From: Bacteroides ndongoniae
Lineage (GTDB): Bacteria; Bacteroidota; Bacteroidia; Bacteroidales; Bacteroidaceae
Length of the DNA: 64,000 nt
NCBI RefSeq assembly: GCF_900108345.1
Contig: NZ_FNVV01000014.1
Coordinates: 2,270,548 to 2,334,547 of the forward strand
Reading direction: 5' to 3'
Made by a program: the position numbers and the translations under genes. Under the pieces are notes generated by a model, which had not been told where the DNA came from, ran no database searches, and was given only the letters and a program-made list of their open reading frames with translations. Shown here piece by piece: positions 24,281 through 33,528 of the stretch. How positions within the stretch are numbered: the stretch's first letter is position 1; the number at the start of each line of letters is the position of its first letter.

Positions 24281-24506
24281 GTCCGTTTTCGCGTTCGTTC
24301 GTCCGTAATGTTTCCGCTTCCCCGTCATCCTTAATCGACGGATTGACATAGAACTGGCATATCCTGCCGTTTATCATCGGTTTATACACGGCGTATCCCA
24401 GTTTTTTGGCGTAACGCCCCACGGATACGCGGTTGGCGAACTTGCCGGTATGTTCCGTCAGGTGTTCCGACATCTCCCCGACGGTCATTCTGCTTTTCAG
24501 TTTCAT
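24267..24506 (-). CDS. Small HTH protein (79 aa)
   Basis: Start taken at MKLKSRMTVGEMSEHL (24506). MTVGEMSEHLTEHTGKFANR, followed by VSVGRYAKKLGYAVYKP, is a good helix-turn-helix with recognition helix. It overlaps the next gene by 14 bp. A DNA-binding regulator of the phage or plasmid control region is likely. Confidence 0.6.
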   Translation of the reverse strand: MKLKSRMTVGEMSEHLTEHTGKFANRVSVGRYAKKLGYAVYKPMINGRICQFYVNPSIKDDGEAETLRTNERENGHERE

Positions 24507-24662
24507 ATCATTCGCGTTTAAATGTTTTCCTGATAAAGGATAGCCGCGACTAATACGAACTGTTTGCAAATGGTATGAATTAATAAGAGGCGGTTCCATG
24601 AAATCGGCAAAGGAGGAATCAACCGGTTATACTGATACTTCATTCATGAAACCGTCCCTCAT

Positions 24663-25100
24663 CTATTTTCCCATTATCCGGACAATCTCCCGTATCGTGT
24701 CGAAGTTCCGCTCGTCCAGCCATTCTTTGGCCACGTTCCACGAGAGCGACATTCCGAACTTCAGGTTCTCCATGGTGATGGTATGGTGCGACAACCTGCC
24801 TTCAGTGGGCTTGAGCCCTGCCGCGTGCAGTTCACACAGTCCGTCCTGAAAGAACGTGCACCCGCCTGCTTCCTGTTTCGCCTGTACCATCGGCACGATA
24901 TACGGGATTTTTCCCAACAGCAGGCCTACCGCCCACCGAGTGGGTGCAAGACGCTCCCTGTATCCGGCTTTCAGCAACCGGAGGATGTCTTCCGGCGTAC
25001 CGAGGCACGGTATCCGGCATTGCTGCCTGCACAGACGGCAACGGCACTCTACCGGCCGTCTTCCTGTCTTGCGGATGATCCGCTGTAATGCCGTTTCCAT
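24663..25100 (-). CDS. Cys-cluster protein, YkgJ-like (145 aa)
   Basis: An early Cys cluster (CRCRLCRQQCRIPCLG, near residues 19-34) and later CTFFQDGLCELH give the pattern of the YkgJ/UPF0153 metal-cluster family. Such proteins bind zinc or Fe-S, but their role is unknown. It lies 2 bp from the antirepressor gene stop, so it is part of the same leftward operon. Confidence 0.6.
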   Translation of the reverse strand: METALQRIIRKTGRRPVECRCRLCRQQCRIPCLGTPEDILRLLKAGYRERLAPTRWAVGLLLGKIPYIVPMVQAKQEAGGCTFFQDGLCELHAAGLKPTEGRLSHHTITMENLKFGMSLSWNVAKEWLDERNFDTIREIVRIMGK

Positions 25101-25102
25101 CG

Positions 25103-26236
25103 CTATGCACCCGGTGGGCAGTATTCAGGGTTCCTCTTGCGCCACAGTTCTATGATACACTCCCGTCCGGCCTGTGTCCATCGTTTGGTGGATCCGAAAG
25201 TATATACCTTGCCCCGGCTGTTCTCCCACGTGTAAGGCACATCGCATTGCCAGGCCCGGCAGGAAGGAAAGACCACCCATTGCCGCTTCTCGTACTTGCA
25301 GATGCCCTCTTCGGCAAGGAACTGGTGCAACTGTCGCGGCGATATGCCGAGTTCGTCAGCGATGCGCGTGCTCTTGAACCAGTCCCTGTTCTCGATAAAC
25401 TCCTCGTAGAATACGATTTTCGGCAGGGATTCACTCACCACCTTCCGCAGTTCCAGAATCAGTCTCGTCGCCGATTCCATATCCTGCGGCATGGGACAAT
25501 CCATACAGGGCAGACCGGGTGCCGCCACCCTGGGGCGTTCGCGTACGATTGTCTTCCCTCGTTTCACGGAGAGTTTGCCGATAGCCTCGCCCAACCATTC
25601 CGCCAAAGACAGGTCAGGGGCGATCCATCTGGCCAACGGTATGACAAGCGGTGATTCCAACCAGGTCGCACCGTGCCCCCGCCCCCGTGTGGTGAAGACT
25701 TGCGACTCGTATTTCCCGGTATGTCCGTTGCCGGCCATTTCCCTGCGGAGCATATCCGTGGAAGCGATGCGTAGCCATTCAGACGGGATTTTCCCGAAGT
25801 GCATCGTGATCTGCGTGGCGTTGACCATCAGCTTGTCGCCGACACGCCGGAACGTGACGGGGAACCCTTCCTCGAAGTGCATGACGATGTCGTCCTGCGG
25901 GACGGCGTGCAGCTCCCCGGCTTCCAGTTCCAGAAGCTTGTTGCCCCACACTTCCAATTCATCAAGCAGGTCACGGGGTATAATAGTCTCCTTGCGTACC
26001 AGTTGTAAAAGCCGACGCATATCGATGGGACGGAAACCCCACTGTTCCCTGCCGTTTTTCCGGAAACTGATTTTCAATGCCGTCGGGCAAACACGGGCGA
26101 TGGCGCCGTTTTCAAGCAGTTCGTCCCGCTTGAGTATATCGCATATATCCACGGCGCAGATATGGAGCTGGCCGTTATGGTTCCGGGAAACCCTTATGTT
26201 CCAGTCCCGGAACGGAACATTCCTATTTTCCCTCAT
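25103..26236 (-). CDS. Phage antirepressor with KilA-N and KilAC domains (377 aa)
   Basis: ATG at 26236 (MRENRNVPFRDWNIRVS). There are three parts. Residues about 8-100 form a BRO/AntA-like N-terminal domain (VDICDILKRDELLENG). About 125-230 form a KilA-N domain with the VNATQITMHFGK core, followed by the long TTRGRGHGATW stretch and WIAPDLSLAEWL. The last 110 residues are an ANT/KilAC-type domain (STRIADELGISPRQLHQFL...YTFGSTKRWTQAG). Proteins of this build act as antirepressors in temperate phages, switching lysogeny off. A four-cysteine-like CMDCPMP motif in the linker is unusual. Confidence 0.8.
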   Translation of the reverse strand: MRENRNVPFRDWNIRVSRNHNGQLHICAVDICDILKRDELLENGAIARVCPTALKISFRKNGREQWGFRPIDMRRLLQLVRKETIIPRDLLDELEVWGNKLLELEAGELHAVPQDDIVMHFEEGFPVTFRRVGDKLMVNATQITMHFGKIPSEWLRIASTDMLRREMAGNGHTGKYESQVFTTRGRGHGATWLESPLVIPLARWIAPDLSLAEWLGEAIGKLSVKRGKTIVRERPRVAAPGLPCMDCPMPQDMESATRLILELRKVVSESLPKIVFYEEFIENRDWFKSTRIADELGISPRQLHQFLAEEGICKYEKRQWVVFPSCRAWQCDVPYTWENSRGKVYTFGSTKRWTQAGRECIIELWRKRNPEYCPPGA

Positions 26237-26591
26237 AGGTATTTCCTCCTTTCTTTTGGTTATCAGACTTACGTTTGTTTTCAAGCAAGGCTCTCTTATG
26301 TGCCATCTTGCGCACCGGATAGTACGTGCGTTTCTCGCCGCAAAGGGCGTCATAATCTTTCAGCATCAGTGTGCCGAGGTCGGCCAGCTCGATTTCCACA
26401 TCCGGATGCAGATGCCTGAAATAGAGTCCGCCGCTGCATACATACTTGCCCGTGCAACAGAATGAGATAGCCTGCAAGTTGCCTTTTGTCAATTCCGCCG
26501 CGCTGTGCAGCGAGCGCGTGACCGCTACAAGAACCTGTGCCCCGTTGAAGATGAGCACCATCTTGGGTCGTTTAAATGTGCTGCGTCTCAT
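26223..26591 (-). CDS. Hypothetical protein, possibly NUMOD1-like (122 aa)
   Basis: The central part (SAAELTKGNLQAISFCCTGK, then SGGLYFRHL) resembles a NUMOD1 nuclease-associated helix-turn-helix module. The C-terminus is basic (KRALLENKRKSDNQKKGG). It overlaps both neighbours by 14-20 bp. DNA binding is likely, but the family call is weak. Confidence 0.5.
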   Translation of the reverse strand: MRRSTFKRPKMVLIFNGAQVLVAVTRSLHSAAELTKGNLQAISFCCTGKYVCSGGLYFRHLHPDVEIELADLGTLMLKDYDALCGEKRTYYPVRKMAHKRALLENKRKSDNQKKGGNTYEGK

Positions 26592-27024
26592 GTTGTTCTA
26601 AAATTTGCGTTAATTCCTCCTTTGTAAATCTAAGACCGGCAGCCTGTACCAGCCAAGTGTCTGAAACCGTAAATCCACCGGACAGCAGTTCGTCCACGCG
26701 CTCCAGAAGGTAGACACCGAACGCGGGATCGATGTAAACGACAAATAATAGAGCCAGACATTCATCAATTAACAGGTGTCCCGACGCCTCGTCACGGATG
26801 ATCATCTTTTCCCTGTCTATTCCGTAGGCGTCTGCCAACGCCGTTGCCCAGTGATGGAAAGCGACACGGAAATCACGGACATTATGCCGGCGTGCATCTC
26901 CTTTGGCCTGGATGAAGCGTGTCGCGTCGAAATAGACCGGTCCGTCTTCCCGTAACGTTCCGAAAAGCAGATCGGGGAACTCCCTGTACCGGATTATCCG
27001 GCAGGGAATCTTTTCTTCTTTCAT
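26572..27024 (-). CDS. KilA-N-like small protein (150 aa)
   Basis: Start at MKEEKIPCRIIRYREF (27024). The segment YFDATRFIQAKGDARRHNVRD resembles the KilA-N core, and the remainder is helical. It is the first gene of the leftward regulatory operon, 50 bp downstream of a -7 box, and faces the late module. It may be a repressor or antirepressor component. Confidence 0.55.
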   Translation of the reverse strand: MKEEKIPCRIIRYREFPDLLFGTLREDGPVYFDATRFIQAKGDARRHNVRDFRVAFHHWATALADAYGIDREKMIIRDEASGHLLIDECLALLFVVYIDPAFGVYLLERVDELLSGGFTVSDTWLVQAAGLRFTKEELTQILEQHETQHI

Positions 27025-27066
27025 GTTCTCTTTTTCATTGTTCTTGGATTTGTATCTAACGTGGTG

Positions 27067-27074
27067 CAAAGATA
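27067..27074 (-). promoter_or_regulatory. Probable -7 box for the leftward regulatory operon
   Basis: On the leftward strand TATCTTTG matches TAnnTTTG, about 45 bp before the ATG at 27024. It lies at the edge of the 290-bp AT-rich divergent control region. Confidence 0.45.
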
Positions 27075-27170
27075 TATCTTTTTAATATGAAATACACTAT
27101 AAATATATACATAAATTACACTTTTAATAAATTGTTAATTACTGATAATAAGATATTTACAACGCAAATA

Positions 27171-27211
27171 AAACCGAAATATCTATATATTTAAGTTGCA
27201 TATTTCGGTTT
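27171..27211. promoter_or_regulatory. 12-bp inverted repeat, candidate operator of the divergent control region
   Basis: AAACCGAAATAT at 27171-27182 is exactly complementary to 27200-27211, separated by 17 bp. It is centred between the leftward regulatory genes and the rightward late genes. A dimeric repressor could control both directions from here. A terminator is less likely, since no U-run follows on either side. Confidence 0.5.
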
Positions 27212-27312
27212 GTAAATCAAGCATTAAGAGTCCCGTTCTCCATATATTCTTTTAGCCGTAAAAACCTCTCTTGAGGATTGTCTCTACTCTTTGAACAAGA
27301 AACAAAAAAATT

Positions 27313-28635
27313 ATGGCTACATCGGACAAATCATTTAACGGGGAACTCTTGGAGAGTATTTTTAAGACCTCCAAAAAGACAATTCAGGAGTATGTTCGCG
27401 AAATCGAGCGCAACAACCGCTACCGTTCATGTCGTCAGGATACCGGTTCGGGATATATTCTCGATGACCGCGCCCGGCTCATTGACCTGTATGAAGCCTG
27501 CCTGCAACAGGACGCTCATATACGTTCCGTTGTCGAGACACTGGAAAGCCAGATTCTCGGCGACCGCTATATGCTTGCCCGTGTAAACGAAAAGGGAAAA
27601 TACATCAAGGACGTGGCGAACTCCCTGAAGATACAGGGTTCGCAGTTCGACAAGATAATCAAGGGCATAGTGGAATCCAAACTCTACGGGTACACCCTGC
27701 TTGAAATCATGCCGCATACTGACCCCAGAACGGGCAGGCTGGCGGAAGTCAACATCATCGAACGGCGTAATGTGTTACCGGACCAGAAAACGGTACTGAA
27801 GCGGCAGGGACTGTGGGAGCCGCATTGGGATTTACATGACCCGGCATATTACCGTTGTTATGTACTGGTAAACTCCGGCGACTTGGGACTTTTTTCCGCC
27901 ACGACCCCTTTGATACTGGCCAAGAAATTCACGGTGGCCAACTATGTGAACTTTTCCCATACTTACGGACAGCCGATTATCCACGGAAAGACGGTCAGCG
28001 AGAGCAACGCCGACCGCAAGAGGCTGGCTAACGAGATAGCCAACGCGGCACAGAACAAGGTGGTGGTTACCGGCATTGAGGACGAGGTCGATATCAAGAC
28101 ATTCACCATGTCCAACTCGGAAAAGATATATACCGGGCTTATCGAGTTTGTGAACAAGGAAGTTGCCAACCTCGTGCTCGGCTCCGAGTCGATGGCCGGA
28201 GGGATGCAGTCGTACGTGGGTTCCACGAAAGCACACCAGGACATTTTCCGCGACCGTATCGAAGTCTACCGTCGGTATATCGAAAACATCATGAACGAGG
28301 AGATAATCCCCCGCCTGGTGGCTATCGGGTATATCCCCGGAGGATTGGAGTTCCGGTATTCGAACCGGATAGAGATGAGCAACGAGGACCGCATCAAGCT
28401 CTATTCGCTGATCACGGACAAATATGAAGTGGCGGCCGATGAGATCGAGAAAGAGTTCGGTATCAATGTGGGCCGGCAGCTCAATGTTATCCCGGGATTA
28501 GGTTTCGGAGCCGAAGGCGGCTCATCCGGTCTCAGCCACAACGACCGGGGCATCATGTCGGACGAGGAGTATTTCCGGCGTTACGGACGCCCCCGGGGGG
28601 CGAAGGTCGGAAATTTTCTGCGGGGAGCGGAATAG
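27313..28635 (+). CDS. Phage portal protein, Mu-like DUF935 family (440 aa)
   Basis: Dodecameric portal of the head vertex through which DNA is packed. The body follows the DUF935 layout: an early helical part with LYEACLQQDAHIRSVVETLE, a middle with a LEIMPHTDPRTG turn, and the conserved AKKFTVANYVNFSHTYGQP and LVLGSESMAGGMQSYVGST segments. It has the normal family length and is the first rightward gene. Terminase genes, expected just upstream in a Mu-type head module, are absent. The 3' end holds C and G homopolymer runs, relevant to the next gene. Confidence 0.85.
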   Translation: MATSDKSFNGELLESIFKTSKKTIQEYVREIERNNRYRSCRQDTGSGYILDDRARLIDLYEACLQQDAHIRSVVETLESQILGDRYMLARVNEKGKYIKDVANSLKIQGSQFDKIIKGIVESKLYGYTLLEIMPHTDPRTGRLAEVNIIERRNVLPDQKTVLKRQGLWEPHWDLHDPAYYRCYVLVNSGDLGLFSATTPLILAKKFTVANYVNFSHTYGQPIIHGKTVSESNADRKRLANEIANAAQNKVVVTGIEDEVDIKTFTMSNSEKIYTGLIEFVNKEVANLVLGSESMAGGMQSYVGSTKAHQDIFRDRIEVYRRYIENIMNEEIIPRLVAIGYIPGGLEFRYSNRIEMSNEDRIKLYSLITDKYEVAADEIEKEFGINVGRQLNVIPGLGFGAEGGSSGLSHNDRGIMSDEEYFRRYGRPRGAKVGNFLRGAE

Positions 28636-28859
28636 AAGCCCGTCTTCCGCTCCCGGACAACGCTCCGTTCAGAGCTGTCAGGGCATCTGCAACCACGGAA
28701 TCCGATACGGAAAAGGAGTATCGTGTCATTTTCGATGCATTCCGCAGGCTGATCCTCTATTGGGAGAACAGCGCGGAACGTCTCGACATTATAGAGGACA
28801 TCATCACCCTGCGTGCCTCTTTCCTCATAGACCGTGCGCTGACAGGTCTGCGAATCGAC

Positions 28860-29495
28860 ATGGACCGGGCATTGGAGATACTGAAAAATCACAACTCCTT
28901 TACAACAGAGAGGGAACGGCAGCAGCGTGACATCCTGATTGCAGCCATAGACAACCTGGTGGATTTTGCCGCGGCAGAGGAGTATTCCATGCTCGGGGAA
29001 CTGCCCGAGACAGCGGATGAACAGGACATGGAAGCACACGAAAAGATATGCCGCAGGTATAACCTCGTCCATGCGGAGGAAGAGAACAACCAGGTATTCT
29101 TCGCGGCCTCGATGGCCGCATGGTGGATGGCGGTGGATATGGATACCGTGCTTACCTACATGACACAAGGCGATGAACGGGTACGTGCCTGGCATCTTTC
29201 ATTGGAAGGGATTTCCTTCCGCAAATCCGAGTTTCCTCCGGAACTGATACCGCCGATCGAATGGGGATGCCGCTGCTTTCTGGTCGCGGAGGGGTTCGCC
29301 GCTGTCCGGGCGGCTTTGCCGGATAAGGGAGACTATCTGGAAAAGGTGGATCCGGTCTTCCGGGAGAGCCTGGCAACCGGCGGGCGTATCTTTTCCGATG
29401 CGCACCGCTATTTCTCCGTCCCGCTTCCGGGTTACATGAATGATATTGTGAAACGCATTAAAGGAAAGTTCGCCTATGCCCAAGATAACGCTTGA
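28860..29495 (+). CDS. MuF/SPP1 gp7-type minor head protein (start uncertain)
   Basis: The C-terminal half has the Mu F signature: DERVRAWHLSLEGISF, then PPIEWGCRC. The first ATG/GTG/TTG in frame is at 28860, giving 211 aa, shorter than most family members. The same frame is open and protein-like back to the portal stop (about 28636) and further into the portal gene. The missing N-terminus could come from a non-standard start, a frameshift from the portal frame at the GGACGCCCCCGGGGGGCG run, or a sequencing error there. The role is head assembly or packaging of proteins with the DNA. Confidence 0.65.
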   Translation: MDRALEILKNHNSFTTERERQQRDILIAAIDNLVDFAAAEEYSMLGELPETADEQDMEAHEKICRRYNLVHAEEENNQVFFAASMAAWWMAVDMDTVLTYMTQGDERVRAWHLSLEGISFRKSEFPPELIPPIEWGCRCFLVAEGFAAVRAALPDKGDYLEKVDPVFRESLATGGRIFSDAHRYFSVPLPGYMNDIVKRIKGKFAYAQDNA

Positions 29496-30054
29496 TGAGT
29501 TTTGCAGCCACTGGGTAAGCAGGACCAGTACGCGCGTCATGGCCAGCCGGCTAGAGTTCAACGTATTCGACTTCGCAACTGCTGCCGGTGACTATACCAG
29601 GCAGCAGTTCCTGTCCTCATTCGCTTCGGGGGGATTCAACGGTAGCAAATGGGCGCCTCGTACCTCCAAATGGGGAAAGAGGTTCACCCATCCTCTCATG
29701 AACGATACGGGGACTCTGGCCCGGAGCATACAGTCGGAAGCCGGCCGGACAGACATAGTGGGACGGCGTTCGGACCGTACGCGCATCTTCCGGAAAGGCG
29801 CCAGGTATTGCATGTGGACTACGGAAAAGAGCTTTCCAGTCAAGGGCAAGCGGGGACGCAGCAAGGAGCGTTACGGGCATTATGCCGCCATACACAATAC
29901 CGATCCGAAGTTCGGGCTGTACACGGTAAACCAGTATTCCACGCGCCGTCCCGTACACCGGCAGTTCATCGGATTCTCACCGAAAACGGACGACTATATC
30001 GCCGTCCATTTCATAGATATGATTTTTAAAGGATTTCCACACCAGCCGCTATGA
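29476..30054 (+). CDS. Phage virion morphogenesis protein (Mu gpG-like, 192 aa)
   Basis: Contains QQFLSSFASGGFNGSKWAPR, then LMNDTGTLARSIQS and the C-terminal RPVHRQFIGFS motif of the virion morphogenesis family (a head-tail joining or tail completion role). It overlaps the minor head gene by 20 bp and the next gene by 4 bp (ATGA). Position and motifs agree with a Mu-like head module. Confidence 0.75.
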   Translation: MPKITLDEFCSHWVSRTSTRVMASRLEFNVFDFATAAGDYTRQQFLSSFASGGFNGSKWAPRTSKWGKRFTHPLMNDTGTLARSIQSEAGRTDIVGRRSDRTRIFRKGARYCMWTTEKSFPVKGKRGRSKERYGHYAAIHNTDPKFGLYTVNQYSTRRPVHRQFIGFSPKTDDYIAVHFIDMIFKGFPHQPL

Positions 30055-30755
30055 TAAAAGACAAACACCCCGCACCACAGCCCGCACAACCGTCGGCACC
30101 GGCGGAGAGCCTGCCTGAAGAAGTTTCCGCGAACCCTTTCGTGGAGATATACCGGGCCGTTAAGCGGGCTGTCCTGACCCTGCGGGAGAATCCGGACGAC
30201 CCGTTGTCGCCGCCCCTGTTCAAAACCGTCGCTATCGACAACGGCCAGTTCGCCCGCATTGTTCGTGACGATAACACGGAGTATGAGACTGTGTTCCCTG
30301 CCGTGTTCATCCACTTTATCAACGTGAGGTACCTGGTACAGCAACAGCGTATCGGTGAGGGACGCGCCACCATGCGCGTGCGGTTTATCCTGAATACGCT
30401 CAACAATGCGGACGAAGACAAGGAATGCGAGGCGTTTCTGGTCTTCCAGCGGCTCAATGTAGCCATACAGGATGCCAAGAACCATGAGCCGGCGCTGAGC
30501 GAGCGGTGCAACCTGACCTATTTCGACATGCCGCTTTCAACCAATATGTTGCAGGCGTACTGGATAGACTACGAGGTATGGTTCAGGGAATCTTCCGCGT
30601 GGAAATACAGGGACTGGGTAAAAAGGTATGTGGTCATGCCCCCGTTCACCCAACACAGCGATGCGCCGCAACATGACAGCGGCGGACACGGCTTCCATCC
30701 GCGTCCGGAACATGACGAAGTATCTGGTTTTTCGGATACCGGATCGAAAAATTGA
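30051..30755 (+). CDS. Phage structural protein, probable head-tail connector or tail terminator (234 aa)
   Basis: A Pro-rich N-terminus (HPAPQPAQPSAPAES) precedes an alpha/beta body. It follows the morphogenesis gene with a 4-bp overlap. Size and position suit a connector or tail terminator, but I see no signature, so this is positional inference. Confidence 0.5.
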   Translation: MIKDKHPAPQPAQPSAPAESLPEEVSANPFVEIYRAVKRAVLTLRENPDDPLSPPLFKTVAIDNGQFARIVRDDNTEYETVFPAVFIHFINVRYLVQQQRIGEGRATMRVRFILNTLNNADEDKECEAFLVFQRLNVAIQDAKNHEPALSERCNLTYFDMPLSTNMLQAYWIDYEVWFRESSAWKYRDWVKRYVVMPPFTQHSDAPQHDSGGHGFHPRPEHDEVSGFSDTGSKN

Positions 30756-31038
30756 AATCCATGCAGGAGATTTATCCGCACTGCGTATAAACAGACATGA
30801 ATCAGCAGATAATACAAGACTCATGATACATTTTCTGTACTTGCTGAATTTAGAATGTTCAGCATGCCGGTCTTGATACAAATAGTTGCAACCGGTCTGT
30901 AATTTGAACAATCTATTATACTGTAAAGATAATCGCATTTCCATAAATGGATGGATTCTCATATTTCCACTTCCATAAATAGCAGTGCAAAACCTTTTCT
31001 TTTCCCACCGCCTACTCTTGTTCAAATAACCCTTGCAT

Positions 31039-32277
31039 ATGGATATGAACACACTTCAATATGTCGTCGGAGAGGCGAAGGCAGGCCAGCCGGCTGTTAT
31101 CCGTTTCTTCGGTCGCGTGACGGAAGAGACGACCTCACGTTTCAATGACGAGTTCGACTTTTTGGAAAATATCATCCGTCCCTCCTGTATCCGTGTGTTG
31201 ATCAACTCGGAGGGCGGCAGTGTCCTTTACGGCATGTCCACCTATTCCACCATCGCCAATGCCACGGTGGATACGGAATGTATCATCGAAGGGGTCGCGG
31301 CATCGATGGCCTCCATCATCTGGGCGGCGGGCAAGCGTTCTCTCATGCGTGATTATGCCATACTGATGATTCATAACCCGATGTTGCCGGACGATGACGG
31401 AGGGGAACCGTCGGACATGGTAACGGCTTTTACCAAACAGATCGAGACGATTTACCGGAAACGGTTCGGCCTGAAAGCGGAGCATGTGCGGGCCATCATG
31501 GACGGACAGGCAGGAAAGGACGGGACCTATTTCGACGCACAGGCTGCCGTCAAGGCCGGCATCATACCTGCGGAGCATGTCATCCATACCTCGAAGCAGC
31601 TTTGCCGTAAAGTGCATGACGAGATAGAAGGATTGACCGATACGGCCGCCATCCAGGAACTGATGAGCCGTGTCAGCGCGGGAAATAAACCTTTCAAAGG
31701 CATTGAACCTACTCTTACAGAAACGGAAAACGATATGGCAAACGAAAACAAGACACAAGGCTTTGAGTACGGGGCGATTGCAGCCTCGCTGGGCATGAAG
31801 GACGGTGAGGTCAAGGACGTGATGGCACGTATCTCTGAACTGGCCGCGATGGAACCCAAATACAGAGAAATACAGAAATCACTGAGCGACGCGCAGACCG
31901 TCATCGCCGGAAAAGACGCCTCCATCCGGAACTTGCAGACAGACCTGGCCGCAGCGACGGCACGCCTTTCCGCCTACGAGCAGAAAGAGAAGGACGAGCA
32001 GGCTTCCCGTATCGAGACATTGGTGGAGAATGCCATTGCAGAAGGCAAGATTGACCGTGAGGCGAAAACGCAGTGGGTGGAGATGGCCGGTTCCAACTTC
32101 GAGTTGGCGGAAAGCACGCTGGCTTCCATTCCCGCGCGGGAGAAAATCTCGAAGGAAATCGCCGATGACCCTGCCAACATCCAGGCCACGGCGGAAGCGA
32201 CAAAGACCGCCGAACAGCTGATGGCCGAGAAGGTGGCGGAAGTGGTCGGTGCGGATTTCAAGTTCCGAAAGCTCTGA
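31039..32277 (+). CDS. Phage head maturation protease with scaffold tail (ClpP-like, 412 aa)
   Basis: Start at MDMNTLQYVV (31039); a TTG at 31033 is possible. The N-terminal 200 residues are a ClpP-type serine protease with S89 in GVAASMAS and H112 in LMIHNP. After a linker, residues about 225-400 form a long charged coiled coil, as expected of a fused scaffold (compare Mu I/Z). It cleaves the scaffold during capsid maturation. The gene is preceded by a 280-bp AT-rich spacer with a repeated TTCCATAAAT and no gene, unusual inside a late operon. Confidence 0.85.
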   Translation: MDMNTLQYVVGEAKAGQPAVIRFFGRVTEETTSRFNDEFDFLENIIRPSCIRVLINSEGGSVLYGMSTYSTIANATVDTECIIEGVAASMASIIWAAGKRSLMRDYAILMIHNPMLPDDDGGEPSDMVTAFTKQIETIYRKRFGLKAEHVRAIMDGQAGKDGTYFDAQAAVKAGIIPAEHVIHTSKQLCRKVHDEIEGLTDTAAIQELMSRVSAGNKPFKGIEPTLTETENDMANENKTQGFEYGAIAASLGMKDGEVKDVMARISELAAMEPKYREIQKSLSDAQTVIAGKDASIRNLQTDLAAATARLSAYEQKEKDEQASRIETLVENAIAEGKIDREAKTQWVEMAGSNFELAESTLASIPAREKISKEIADDPANIQATAEATKTAEQLMAEKVAEVVGADFKFRKL

Positions 32278-32403
32278 CAGACTATCCGCGGGCGTCCGCC
32301 CGATTTTAACTGACATGCCGGAGACCGCAGTGTCTCGCGCGGAAACAGCAGGTATCCGCCAGTCGGCCGAGTTTCATTCTTCAACGGAAAACTTAAAACG
32401 ACA

Positions 32404-33453
32404 ATGGCTGATACAGTAAACTTTCTTCAAAACGGGTATAGCGGCGAAGTACTTGAGGACTTGCTGACCTATACCGTGCAGGGCAATGATACAGTCCGCG
32501 AGGGACTGATTCATATCAAGACGGGCATCCAGCACCGCTATACGCTTCCTGCCATCAAGCTGGGCAACATTATCCAGGACAACGTGCCGACCCCACAACC
32601 CATCCACGGAGCCAAGGGCGATGACGGCACGAACGAGTACCAGTTCACCGAACGCCATCTTGAGCCGTCCGATTTTATGGTCTATCTCGAGTTTAACCCG
32701 AGGGACTACGAGAAGTACTGGCGTTTCGCGCAGCCGGAAGGCAATCTCGTGTTCCGCGAGCTCGACCCGAAAATCCAGGCGACGATGCTCCGTCTCCTTA
32801 TGGACAAGAAAAACGAGTATATCGGAAACGCCATCTGGACTTCCGCCCGCGGAGGAGAGACGGTGGCCAAGATTACCGCACCGGAAGGCTGCACGAAAAT
32901 CGGAGCCAACAAGGAGAAATATTTTGACGGGGTCATCAAACGGATCCTCGACAATGTGAACTCCTCCGATGCCGAGGTGGTTGCCGGAGGGCAGTGCATC
33001 ATTTCGGGAACGACCGAGCTGACGGACGGGGCCGCGGTGGAGGCGGCGCTCTATGCGATGTGGAGGAAATGTCCGAAGCAGATCCGAAAGAAGACATCTC
33101 TGACCTTTGTGGTCGGATGGGACGCCTGGGACGCGTATGACCAATATATCTCGGACAAGCAGGTCAAGTATTCCGAGAATACCGAGGTCAACCGCTATCG
33201 CTTCAAGGGCAAGCGCATCGTCCCGGTCGTGGGAATCCCCGAACACACGATGGTGCTCGGCGAGTTCTCCACCGGCATGGACTCCAACCTGTGGATGGGG
33301 GTGGATTACGCGAACGACACGGACATCCTGAAAATCGACCGTCTGCAGGCCAACTCCGAGCTGTTCTTTTTCCAGATGCGCATGAAAATGGACGTGAACA
33401 TCGTCCGCCCGGCGGAGATCGTGGTCCATACCGCCTACAAGAAGAGCGAATAA
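32404..33453 (+). CDS. Major capsid protein (349 aa)
   Basis: It follows the protease/scaffold gene, has a typical length and no cysteine-rich or enzymatic features. It has the strand-rich C-terminus of HK97-type capsids (LFFFQMRMKMDVNIVRP) with PEHTMVLGEFSTGMDSNLWMG before it. The assignment rests on position, length and overall character. Confidence 0.75.
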   Translation: MADTVNFLQNGYSGEVLEDLLTYTVQGNDTVREGLIHIKTGIQHRYTLPAIKLGNIIQDNVPTPQPIHGAKGDDGTNEYQFTERHLEPSDFMVYLEFNPRDYEKYWRFAQPEGNLVFRELDPKIQATMLRLLMDKKNEYIGNAIWTSARGGETVAKITAPEGCTKIGANKEKYFDGVIKRILDNVNSSDAEVVAGGQCIISGTTELTDGAAVEAALYAMWRKCPKQIRKKTSLTFVVGWDAWDAYDQYISDKQVKYSENTEVNRYRFKGKRIVPVVGIPEHTMVLGEFSTGMDSNLWMGVDYANDTDILKIDRLQANSELFFFQMRMKMDVNIVRPAEIVVHTAYKKSE

Positions 33454-33528
33454 CACACCTTTCTTCATTCTCAATATCCACCCGGGGAGCGGAGGCAAGG
33501 CCCCGTTCCCCATTTTCATTCTACTGTT

